From assembly GCA_000499405.2 (NCBI GenBank), contig HG738149.1, forward strand, positions 24,369 through 88,368: 64,000 nucleotides of DNA, written 5' to 3'. This document shows positions 24,629 to 35,900 of this stretch, in pieces. Numbering within the stretch: the stretch's first letter is position 1; every line of letters begins with the position of its first letter. This DNA comes from Onchocerca volvulus. Taxonomy: Eukaryota; Nematoda; Chromadorea; Rhabditida; Onchocercidae. The position numbers and the translations under genes are program-made. Under the pieces are notes generated by a model. It did no database searches, was not told the origin of the DNA, and worked only from the letters and a program-made list of their open reading frames with translations.

Positions 24629-25579
24629 TTTTTTCTATCGCTAAAACAGACTCTTTAAGTAATCTGATGATACGCAGAAATATAAATTTTACTAGGTATT
24701 TTATAGATTTGTGCCACGGAAGTATGCAACTCGCCAAAAACAACATTACTGAATATTGTAGCATCATCTACTATTTCGGAATTTCCCGAAGTTTGCATTT
24801 TTCGTGATACTCTTCCGGCGTTGGAGAAAGCTTCACGAGGTTATCTACTCACTCTTTTTCACTTATTTCTTATCGATTACGACAATCGATGTAGTACTCA
24901 TTGTTTCTAACAAACATTTTTATAAAGTGCATAAAATTTTTTTGTAGAAAATATCGATTTGATTGCAGAAGCTTGTGAGAGAATTCTTTACAGTGCTGAG
25001 AATGGACTGCTTGACAGTTTGTTCTTGGATTTTTATAAATTTGTGAGAATTTTTAAGGTGGAAAACTAAAGCAAGGTCACTATGCAGATGGAAGCAATGA
25101 AAAATATCATAAGTTTTTTTAAAAAAAAGTATTATTTCAACCTAAAAATCATTTTTGGTTTTGTGATCAGTGAACTTCCAAGAACTTTCTGCAACAGTAC
25201 GACGTCTCGAGCGGGATTATTTGCGATTTGATCGAGAAGCGAGTCTTTTGGATGATAAAGGACAGATGGCTAGCTGCAGAGAAGTGATTAGAAATAAAGT
25301 AATGGAAGTGAAGGATAGCTATCGTGAGTGCAAGGTTCTAGCTCTAACTTTTTTCATTTTTTTCTTGTTATTTAAAATGGAAGGCTAAAGTAAGTATGAT
25401 GCAAACTGCAGACTGGTCTCTGCAAAACGATGCGTTTCTTTGGTGAATTAGTAGACGATGATATTGGTCCCGAGCTTCCCGAAATGTTCTTCGCCAATAT
25501 CGCTACTTTTTATCGCCAACTTCAACGGGCTTGGATCGATGTACATTTGCATGGCATTCCAGTGAATAGACCAGTTTGA
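18735..25579 (+). CDS. fozi-1: FOZI-1 orthologue: C2H2 zinc-finger plus FH2-domain protein
   Basis: Model: join(18735..19223, 19986..20150, 20722..20931, 21069..21187, 21280..21343, 21927..22182, 22426..22507, 22772..22865, 23003..23130, 23549..23693, 24045..24131, 24387..24539, 24707..24839, 25171..25334, 25412..25579), all phases consistent, 818 aa. Residues 1-163 are Ser/Thr/Gln-rich, ending in poly-Gln and a basic patch. Two C2H2 fingers follow (C165, C168, H180, H185; C193, C196, H210, H215), then an EVEQLMKQCFP motif and an AT-hook-like RGRGRP. Next comes an Asn/Ser-rich linker where other formins have a proline-rich FH1, then FH2 from about residue 463 to the end. FH2 landmarks are an FLL..I....L pattern, an ASRVNFQEL joint and a terminal MFFANIATFYRQLQ helix. 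In C. elegans FOZI-1 is a nuclear regulator of ASE neuron asymmetry and mesodermal fate. The combination of fingers and FH2 is diagnostic. Confidence 0.92.
23779..23865 (+). other. fozi-1: Candidate alternative 87-nt exon in the fozi-1 FH2 region
   Basis: An open 29-codon segment flanked by a TCTTAG acceptor and a GTTAGA donor, phase 0 at both ends, lying between the exons at 23549-23693 and 24045-24131. It is exactly as long as the 24045-24131 exon (87 nt), so either could replace the other, or both could be included, without changing frame. FH2 alignment favours the 24045 exon as the constitutive one. The resemblance between the two peptides is weak (a shared F-hydrophobic-G). Confidence 0.35.
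24561..24626 (+). repeat. 66-base poly-T tract in a fozi-1 intron
   Basis: An uninterrupted run of 66 T between the FH2 exons ending at 24539 and starting at 24707. Given as T on the coding strand, it leaves only about 80 bases to the next acceptor. The length may be an assembly estimate. Confidence 0.9.
24948..25069 (+). other. fozi-1: Candidate alternative terminal exon of fozi-1
   Basis: After a TTTTTTTGTAG acceptor in the same phase as the true next exon (25171), this segment reads 41 codons and stops at TAA. It starts ENIDLIAEACERIL and contains LFLDFYKFVRIFK, which resembles the last FH2 helix pattern (FF.DF..F...F). Because 24948-25042 followed by a GTGAGA donor would break the frame of the next exon, it can only serve as an alternative 3' end, giving a protein without the FH2 coiled-coil and final segment. 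Alternatively it is a non-functional relic. Confidence 0.35.
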
Positions 25580-28500
25580 ATGAGCTCGATGTATCATTAT
25601 CCATATTACCTATTTTTGCACAACAAATATAACATTATGGCTCCAAATCTATCAATTCTGCATATAATTAAAATCAATTTTTCTTTTCTTTCTTTTTTTT
25701 TTTTAATAAGGTATTTCCACTTCAGCAATTCTAGAAAAATTATAGTTCTTTAAAAGAAAAGTACGACGCTGCATTGTCTTTATATCTTGCTGTAGTGGAA
25801 CTGTTATATATCAAGATTGGGTCACATTAGTATTTCTTAAAGCTATGACAGTTTCTTAGCGGCATATTTTTAATTTGCCTATCATCCTTAAATGAAATAC
25901 CGTCCTATGGATCTGCAGTATTAAGGCTTTTATTTTTGCGAATATCGTTTCACTTATTTCCCATGTTGTTACTATTATACATAATTTGATTTCGGATTTA
26001 TATTTACCTCAGAGAACAACAGGTGAAAAGAGTTACATTTTCAATCACTTCACATATTTTCAATCAAATAACACATAAATTGATCATATTTGCAACATTT
26101 AAGTTAGCCGATAAACTGTATTACTGATTATATCTGTCACGATCAAAATTTGCATCTAATTAGAATTTCTTTCATGCACTTAAAGAGTAAGTTTAACAGG
26201 CTATGCAAATTTTGGACTGTTGTTATGTGAAAAAATGTTTTTAGTTACGATTTTTGCGCTTTTCACATTGCACTGATTATCGTTTATTTTGTATTTTGAT
26301 AAATCAGTTTGTTTTCTCATTTTCACCTATTTTGATAGATTCCATATCTATTCACACAGACACTGATTGACATTTTAATGATTTGAATTTTTCATTTATT
26401 AAATCAATCATATTTGAAAGTTAATTTGCATGTGCATTCTTTGAGTATATATAACAAATCAATTTATTCTGCATGTATTCAATTCACAAAGATCGAACTT
26501 TCGATTTTATATTGATCAATTCATCAGATCTACGGTAGATTATTAAGTCAATACAAGATTTATAAATCCATCAACCAATTGAAAGACTACTTTTACTGAA
26601 ATGTTTGCAGCTATACTGCATGATTAGAAAGCATTTGATTGCTTGCGCCAAATAATTATTCAAAAACTTAATGATATATTTAATGCAAGAAGTCGATATC
26701 AATAAGGTCAAAGTTCTAACAGTATGAAGTCAAAGGTTGAATTCAGTGAGATCAGAGTTTTTTGAAGAAATTCAAAGTAAAAAAATTGTCAAGGATTGAC
26801 GGAGTCTGTTATTTCGTTTTGCTTGTGACCGAACAAACCATCTGAAATGATTATTGCCAGAGCAGCGAATAACATCAAAATAAGCAATGATAGTTCTGAT
26901 AAAGAATGATAAAGATTGAACTATCATTTAGCATGTTGTATCACCCATATATTATGCTGAATATGATATGTCGAGTGGATTATCAATGATCCAATTTTGC
27001 ATAATTTGACTTCTATAAGTTCTGATATATCGTCTTTCACTCTTTTTTAAACATTTTAAATTAATCAATCACTTTAAACTATTCATTGCGCAAAAAAGAA
27101 GTATGCAATGCTGAGAAATTTTGAAAACATTTAAAATATAAACTAAAATATTTTTTTAATCATCAGAAATACAAACCGATTTAATTGTCTTTTTAAGTAG
27201 TAGGCAGTGTCATTTGGATCATACATTCGATGAGACTGGTCAAGAAAAAATGAAACTTTCCCTATAATAAATGAAGTCAATGGATGTATCCAATGGATCA
27301 TTGAATCACAAATAAAAACAAAAATTTCAATGAATAAATTCACTGACCTTTGAACTTTGTATGTTGCTTGTGATCACAACAATATCTAAAGATCAGGGTT
27401 AAAAGATCAATGTATCGAGCAACGAAATATACCGGTCATTTTAGCCAAAATATTCCATAAAATGACCAGAAACCTTGACCATTGGTCAATATTGTATGAT
27501 GAAAAAAAAAAAAAGATGCAAAAAGTTGGAAAAGTTATTTGATCATCTACTTATCTGAGGTAACAAAACGAAACAGAAAAAAAAAATTCATTTGAATATT
27601 TACGGAAGAAAAATTGCATTTCATTAATTAGATATATTTCATTTCAATCCATTTCAATATTTCAAATTCATTTCAATATTTTCATGATTTTTGATTTTCT
27701 TTATTTCATTTGATCAAACGGATCAATCCGAAATTTTCATAGATAAAATGAAGTGATCGCTCGATCTGAAAATGTTTTTTTATCAGTACATTTTGGCCAA
27801 ATATTTTATTCATTAATATTAGCTATTCTTTGAACTATGCTCAAATTGCAGAGATTATTTACGAAGAAATGTAATTCGGAAAAAAAAATGAGCATCGCAA
27901 ATTCAACCTCATTTCTTTTCCGGATTGCATTCCGGAATGATTATTAGTCCTAACTCGTTGTTTTTACAAATACATATTCATATATTTAGCAAAAATTTGT
28001 TGACAAGTTTAGGGCACAAATAAATTAAGTAGGATTACCCAAATTTTTGCCTTTTTTTGCCAAAATCAAAATGTGAAATCACATGAACAGGCGACTTATA
28101 AACATTAACTTTTATCATTCAATATCATCGTATCCAATTCGATTCCATAATATCGTATCTTTTATAGAAATTACAGTAGTAACTTTATCGCTAATACAGT
28201 AACAACCAAAATTTGCTTCTCTTCAATACTCTTATAGCCATTTCTAACAATTATTCTTTTAAAATAAATAGAAAAATGTGAATAATTGAAATTCAAAAAA
28301 AAAAGATTTCGAATTTCAAATATTCATTACAAGTACGTTAAAGTACGTTAGAGTGATATATATGAATTATTTTTCGGATTTCTCTTAAGTGTTGATAATA
28401 TCGTTATTTGAGTGACGTAATGATATGCTTGAAAATTGAGTCAAAAATATTTTGAACTTGATAATTTCAGATTTTTGATCTCTTATCATCAATGTTGTGA

Positions 28501-28643
28501 AATTATTTCGGTGATAATTATGACGATTTTTTTCGTCAAACTAATTTTCTTTTAACGGTTTGTTAATCTTTAACGACTTTAAAAGAAAATTGTCTATTGC
28601 TGATAAAGTTGTCAAAAACAAGAAAACGAAAAAATAGCTGAAA
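25580..28643. other. Intergenic stretch between fozi-1 and its partial paralogue
   Basis: The fozi-1 3' UTR should lie at the left end. I see no exon-like frame with fozi-1 homology between the two genes, so the FH2 half is not present as an obvious relic. The rest is ordinary AT-rich DNA with short direct repeats such as CATTTCAATAT near 27.65 kb. Confidence 0.5.
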
Positions 28644-28857
28644 ATGTCGGAGCAGAATTCAAACAATCTACAACAACATGCTTCAAATCCTTCAATGGAA
28701 GAACTGATAAATAATCTTATCATTGAATCTTGGGAACAATTACTAGAGTTAATTGAAATGAGAAAAACACTTGATCAAAATATTATCGCATATTGCGATG
28801 ATATTTTGCGAATTTTTTTCGCAAGACAAATATTACGTTATCATCAACAACATCAGC

Positions 28858-28901
<44 letters not shown>

Positions 28902-29911
28902 ATGCCGAATTTGGATATTCATAAAAGTGCTAAAGTAAAGGTAAATTGAAATTTCGTGAATTTTCAAATTTGTTAAATAAATTACGAATGCATTTTGGAA
29001 GATGATTAAATGAATAATTTTTTTTTTTTTTTTTTTTTTTAGCTAAATTTCAAAATAAACAAAAAAGGCCATGAAAAGTGGAACAAAGATTGACAAATCA
29101 TACATCCGTTTTGTCTATAAAGTTTAAACGAGTCAAGAAAAATGAAAAAATACAAATAAAATTGAGTTATTTCATTTATCTAAGAAATAGATACTCAATT
29201 TTATCAATCAAAAATTGATTCATAATTCTACTTTATCAATCAAAGATTAATTCATAACTCTACTTTATCAATTAAAGATTAATTCATAACTATAATAAAA
29301 TGACATCGAAGTTTTTAAAAAACTTAAAAGTAATTTTTAAAGATTTGTAATTTATGTCGAAAGAAAGTACATAATTCGAAATTACCATGTCATGTACGAA
29401 TGAAACATCTGAATCAACCGCTATTCTTTTGTCCAGTATGTAATAAAAGTTCGAATTATTCGAAGAATAATATCAAAACTCATATGTTCAGAAAACATGG
29501 AATAAAAGATGTATGTCAAATTTATTTTTGTATTTTAAAATTTTTTCCAATTTCAATAATTAATATATTAATATTAATAATTAAAATTTGAATTTTCACA
29601 TTTGAAATGTTTAATTTTTTTTTCTGATACATCAATTACAGAAGACTCTCTCTCTCTCGCATATTTTTTTTTTTTCTTTTCTCAACTTTTATTTATTCGA
29701 AATTTAATAAAAGTTTATAGTAAAATTAGTGCATAAATTGAGTTAGAATCATTTTTCTCTTCTTTTTTTTTTTTTTCAGGGCAAACCAATCGATATTGCG
29801 ATTTCACATGCATCAGAAGTAAGACATTTAATGAAGCAATGTTTTCCGGATGTTAAAAATCGGGATATTTCAAAAACTCCACCCTCGAATGATAATATTG
29901 GCGTTGAATAG
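28644..29911 (+). CDS. Zinc-finger-only paralogue of FOZI-1 (no FH2)
   Basis: Model: join(28644..28940, 29343..29510, 29780..29911), 198 aa. Residues 1-99 carry Asn/Gln-rich sequence, a leucine-rich predicted helix (about 20-70) and a poly-Gln run from a CAA/CAG repeat. Residues 100-155 hold two C2H2 fingers (C101, C104, H116, H121; C129, C132, H146, H151), 31 of 55 positions identical to the fozi-1 finger exon by my count. Residues 156-198 begin GKPI and contain EVRHLMKQCFP, the motif that follows the fingers in fozi-1, then the protein stops. Intron positions flanking the finger exon and their phase 0 match fozi-1. The AT-hook-like motif is absent. A nuclear nucleic-acid-binding role is inferred. 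The acceptor before 29343 (TTTTTAAAG) is weak, so that boundary is the least certain. Confidence 0.75.
28849..28903 (+). repeat. CAA/CAG trinucleotide repeat encoding poly-Gln
   Basis: About 17 consecutive CAA/CAG codons at the end of exon 1 of the fozi-1 paralogue. fozi-1 has a shorter Gln/Arg-rich run at the equivalent place. Confidence 0.9.
29192..29292 (+). repeat. Tandem array, period about 32 bp
   Basis: Three imperfect copies of a unit reading TTTATCAATCAAAGATTAAT then TCATAACTCTAC, in intron 1 of the zinc-finger paralogue. Confidence 0.75.
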
Positions 29912-32900
29912 AAAGATGAGAGATGAGAATTGAAGTCATCGGAAAGGTCAGTTGAAGAGGTTATCGAAAAGGTTATTAATGATAAGATTAATTTAGAATG
30001 AAACTCATTTTAAAATATTTCAAAAAGACGGAAGTATTCTTAAGCAAAATTACTGAATAAATAATAGGAATCGAATAAATAATACGAAATGAATTGAAAA
30101 TTCGAAATAATCCACAAAAAAGCAAAATAAAATGAATTAATCTCTCTTCTCTTTTCTCATTTTCGACTTTCAATTTATTTCAGGAAAAGAGTAAGAAAAT
30201 TAAGATTTTTATTTTTTTCATGATTCATCAGGTTTAGAAGGACATACTTTATGCTATCTAGAACTTTTTTTTTAGAAATAAAATTGATCCATTGATCTAA
30301 AATTGATCTATTGATCTAAAATTGATCTAGTAACCATCGTTGTATAGTCCATTTTTTCCGCACTTGAATTTTTTTTTTGAATGTTTTAGATTTAATTTGT
30401 ATAGATTCAATTAACTGAATATCGAACACAAAATCCAACAATATTTTTAAAAAAAAAAATTATGCGGAAATTGTAATATATATACTAAATTACAATTTTA
30501 ACTAATTACTTAAAAAGTTATTATTTCCAGCATTTCTTCGATGACCACCGATTCTTCAATCTCAAAAGTTTCAGTTAAAATTCAAATTTGGTGACACATT
30601 TATTATTTATTAATTGTTTCTTTTGTCAATCTCTTGTATTGAATAATATCATAAAATTAAACTATCTTATCTTTAATTATTAATTTCTACCAATTAGCAA
30701 AAAATGATTTCTTCCTAATTGGTAGATTTTTTTTGCAATGTTTTTCAAAAAATGTTCAAATTTTCAATGTATAAAACCGTAATTTAAGTTCAGATTTTAT
30801 TCCATAAACAAATTGCTCTGATATCCAATAACTATTTCAAATTTTCTATTTTATGAATTCGACTACGAGTATATCAAGTATAATTTCATCAGTTATTCAG
30901 TTAGATTGTCTCAATTTCGCATATTTTTGTTAATTTTGGTATGTTATATGTGGAAATTCCCTTAATATTTACCCAAAAATGAAATGAAAAATCATGTGAG
31001 ATGAAATTTTAATATAATATCTTTAATGAAAATGAAGAGAAATAGAATGGATATATAATATTTTTAATGAATTAATTAATAGACAAACTTTTTCGTCATT
31101 TTTTTTTTTTTATTATCTTTCTCTTTATTGATAATGTAATATCTTCTTGTATATTCGATTTAATACAGGTCAAGTTAATTTCATACAGGTAAAGTTACAA
31201 ATACTTATATTAATTATCATTAATTATCAAAAATCATTGAAAATTTGACGGAAAAATTGTACAAAAATTTCATTAATTCATCTTAATATCAATTGATCTA
31301 AGAGAGGATGAATGATTAAATGAAATGTTCGTTCTTAATTTCGCTGGTAATTATTATTGATTGATCGTTCGAAATAATTTTTAAATTTAAAAAATGCTAA
31401 AAAATATTTGTGAAATGGTAAATTTCGCGTGATTTTTCTCCTCTTCAACTTTTCCATACTTTTATTTTTTTAACAGTAAATTTAAAAAAAAAAAAAATCT
31501 GATTGTTATCATCATTTCGGCCTAAATAAAAGTATCGATTGTAAATTTTAGGGGAAAATTTGACAATAACATACTTTGTGGAATTTTCATGTCTTTCGAT
31601 TTATCAATGTGTGTTAATCGATTTATCAGCAAAGAAAACTTAATTAATTTATCAATTGATTGAATTGATTCTTAATTTATGTTAATGGATTATGGAACTT
31701 TTTAGTTCCTTTTTTTTTTTTTTTAAATGATTTTTTCATTTTTTATTAATTGCTTTTATCTCGCAAGCAATGTTTTATTGAATTGGAAAGTTTTTTCAAT
31801 AAAACTTTTATCTTACAAAGAAATTTGTCTCAATATAAATGCACTTATTTATTATTAATTATTCAATTGGAAATTAATTTCAGCATAAAATTCAATAATT
31901 GATTAAATAAATCATTAAAAATTCAAATTTCCCTCTATTTCAAGAATATCAGATCTCATATATCTTGGCTACATTTCTTGGCAAAATTATTAGTGAAAGA
32001 ATATTTATAATGATTTATATAAATATATTTATGTAAATTAGCCTAAAATTTAAGAGTTTTTTTTTTTTCTTGGCCAAATAAATTTCTTTGAAATATTTAT
32101 ATTTATATACATTTTCATTTTTCTTGTCTAGCCTAGCATGAAGAGAGAAATAAATAATCTTTCAGCTGGAATGGAATATATATAGGCAGTCAATAGATGA
32201 AAGGTCTAGTGAGTCTAGAGCCTAGGACCGAGCCTAGGGCCTAGTATGTTATGTTTGTCTAGTGTATCACAATTCAAATACTTTAATCATTTTTCCGCTA
32301 AAATTTGTAGTTACTCTTTTCTAGTCTCTTCAAAATATTTTTCTTATTTTTCCCACATTTCTTCTTTTATATTTTTTAGCTCACATTATTTTCTTTGACA
32401 ATTTATCAATTGAATATTGAAATAAGTATGTTAGATTAACAAGTGGAAAGTTTACATTCAATTTAGCCTTAAGGCTTTTAAGTTCAAAAGTTTACATTTA
32501 ATTTGGTTTTAAGGCTTTTAAGTTCAAAAACTTACTCAATCAGTTTAGCCTTAAGGCTTCTAAGTTCAATTTATATGGTTCTCCCAAAAGTACTTTTTCA
32601 ATAATTTTTAATTCTTTTAAAATTCTAATGCTTTAGACTGGTTTGTCGATTTATCGAATTAACGAAGAAAATTTGGAAATTTGAACAAAAAAGGCCTACT
32701 AAGTTGATTATAGTAAAAATCTGATGTCCCAGTTGTTGAAAAGTACCATTAAGGCTTTCAAGTTCAATTTTTATGGCTTCTTCAAAAGTACTTTTTTAAG
32801 GCGCATTTTTGCGCATTTGGTGCATAAATTTTGTGTGTCTTTTTCAAATTTCAATATTTCAGTCTAATTTGTCAATTTACTTAGTTGTTGAAAAAGTCTG

Positions 32901-35900
32901 AATATATATTTTTAAATGTAAAAATGGTGCTATTCTCAAATTGAATTTGAAATACAACGAACGTTTTTTACTAGGATTAGCATAAGAGGCGCATTTTTAG
33001 ATGAGCCTCAAACTAGGCTCTCAAGCCTCATCAAATTAGCAATTTACAGGCAACAAAATAATTGGCCAAAGATACGAAAAAAATAAATTGATAGATTGTC
33101 TTCCTGGTTGTGTGCTTACCAATTTCTATCAAAAAGAAGTCTATCGTGAAACGAAAAACTAGGCTCTTATTTTTCAATAAAAATGATGATGATATCAAAA
33201 AGCCAAGATCGATCTTTTCTTCCTTCTTCTTTCCTGTCAATATTTTTTGTTTCATTACTCTTTCACTTCAAAATTTTCATCTTATCATCTGTTAGAAAAA
33301 TTTTTTTTAAACAATTTTTCCGTCAATTTTTTTTCTTTTGTTTTAATTTATCATTTTTGATTGATTAATAACTGATATAAACAAATCTAATTATTTGAGA
33401 AGCAAATAGTTTGATCTTTTTTTTTTCTTATTTTTTTGAATTCCCAATAGGATTTTCAATCATTTCATTGCTTGAAAATTTTTCAAATTAATGCTTATTC
33501 GATGAGTTTTTTTTTTTTTTTTTTAACAACTTTTAAGTTGGAAAATTTACTTTTTAAGCCGACTAGAATTGTTGTTCAATTTTCAAGTGCAAATTATTTT
33601 CGTAAATTGTTTTTATATTTTAGTTTTCAATTTTTTGTTGATCAATTTTTGAAAAAGAATAAGTGAAAGAAAAACTTTGTAAGTAGAAAAATGAAATTTG
33701 AAAAATTATTTCCAGTCTAAAGGAATGATGTCATTTGGAAGTTGTTGAGAAGTGGTGACAAATGATTTATGAAAAAGTCGATATTTCAAATGCCTTTTCT
33801 TTGGTCTATCTCTAATTGCTTTAAAATTGCTTCAGAAAAACAGAGGTAAAATTAAAAAAACTAGAAATAAGTTAAGTCTAACTTTTCATACTTCTAAACT
33901 TATAGTCATTTTAATTTTTTCTCCTCATTACCTGAGTTGCTTGAAAATCTACCGTATACTCAAAAATTTTAATCAAAAAATGAAAATGATGCTGAAATCT
34001 GTCAACAAAAGTATCATTTCATTTTTTCTGCATTTTAAAAATTTTATTATTTCATTTTCGTGCTGCTAAAAAAAATCATAATTATTTGCTAATTGTGCTA
34101 TTTTATAAATTTGATAACTTAAAAAAAATGAGCTATTTCAACAAAAAATTTCAATGTTTATCAAAAAATTTGATCTGCAAATACCTATTTTACAGTTTTT
34201 CTTATCAATTAATTCCAAAAAAAAAAAAAAAAATGCAATTTTTGAGAAAACTAACTTTGGAAAACATTTCGATATTATTCTCGAGAAGCAAATTCGTGAA
34301 ATTTCTTCATTTTTAATTATCGCTTTTTGTTTTTTTTTCTCAAATTATCGCTGAAAAAGTACAAAAAAAGGTGAATTTTTTTTTTAACTATGTGGCAAAT
34401 TTTTAATTCAAGTAATGGTTTATCAGAATTCATCTTTCGAAATTATAAAAATATCCATCCAAGCAGAAAATTAATAGTATGGCTTTGTTCGTATAGAAAG
34501 TTCGGCCATCAGAAGTTTGTCGTAAAACAAATTAAAAAAAAAAAAAAAACTTCAACTCTACCATCAAATTTATAAAGTGAAAAATAAGCATTTTCTTTTT
34601 TGCTTAATTTTTTTATTGATTGCAATTATCATTTACTATTTCGATACAAGATTTTACCGTTGTATATCATAATATTTAAATAATATTATTTTCTCATTCA
34701 AAATTCGAATTGATAATTAAATGATCGAAAATGAATAAAATTATTTCCAATTTCTAATTAAATAACGGTTAAGTAACTTTCTTTTTCAACTAACTTTCTA
34801 TATTTGATAAAATAAGAAAACTACTTATTGATTCATTTTATGCAAATTGTAATTTTCCAAATTATAAATCATAATTTTTATGAAACGCGAAAAAGAAGTT
34901 GAGCTAAAAAAAAAAAAAAAAAATAGAAATATTTCATTTTTTTTTTTCTTTTGAATCATTTTTTTATTTTTTGAAATATTTCGCTAGAGCATATGATACG
35001 ATGGTCTAGAATTTTGATAATTGATAATTTAATTTCCAGCAAATTCAATAGCTGATAATAGTGATGATAAGATAAAATGGATTGGAATGCTTAAGAACGA
35101 AATTATTTAGTCGTTTTCTTCTTATTTTAACAAAAAATTAAAAAAATAAAACGAAAAGCTTTTCATGGATTATAATTTTGACAATTCTATTCCTTCGTTT
35201 TAAATTCCATTCAATATTTACAGAAAAAAAAAAAAAAAAGAAAAAAAAGAAAGAAAAAAAGATGAATTTTGCGAAATTCATTTATTTCGCAAAACGAAAT
35301 ACGAAATTTTTTTTTTTTTCTTTTGAATAAAAGAGATAAAATTAAAAGGTTGAGAATAAATGCTTTGGCCAAATTAGCTTATTCAATCAAGCTATAACTA
35401 CACATATTACTACTACAAATTCATTTGGAAAGCAATATGTTAGTGAAATTTGATATCTAACAAAGAAAACAATTAATTAGAGACATTTTCCCAACCGGAA
35501 ATTCTCACTCGTCCTTTCATCATTTCATGCTTTTTTACTTGCGATAACAAAGCTTGCGAATCGATTTATAATTCTCGAAAAATGACAATTATTATTTAGC
35601 GAAATTGGACAAATTTTTTATATGGAAATGGTGACAATTTCTGGCGAACAAATATAATTTTATAGCAAATTTTTACAAATAAATTATCGAATTTAATTAA
35701 TTTTAGATTAAAAAGAGAAAAAAAACTCATAATTTTTGTTTCGTTTTATGATAATTTACATGAATTATTTTCTTTTAAAAAAAAAGGAAAACATTTATTG
35801 ATTACTTCACATTTAATGCTTTTTGAATCGATCAAAATCGCTAAAATTAAACAAATTTTATTACAAATTTTTCGATAGGAATTTTAGTTTCTAATTAAGT

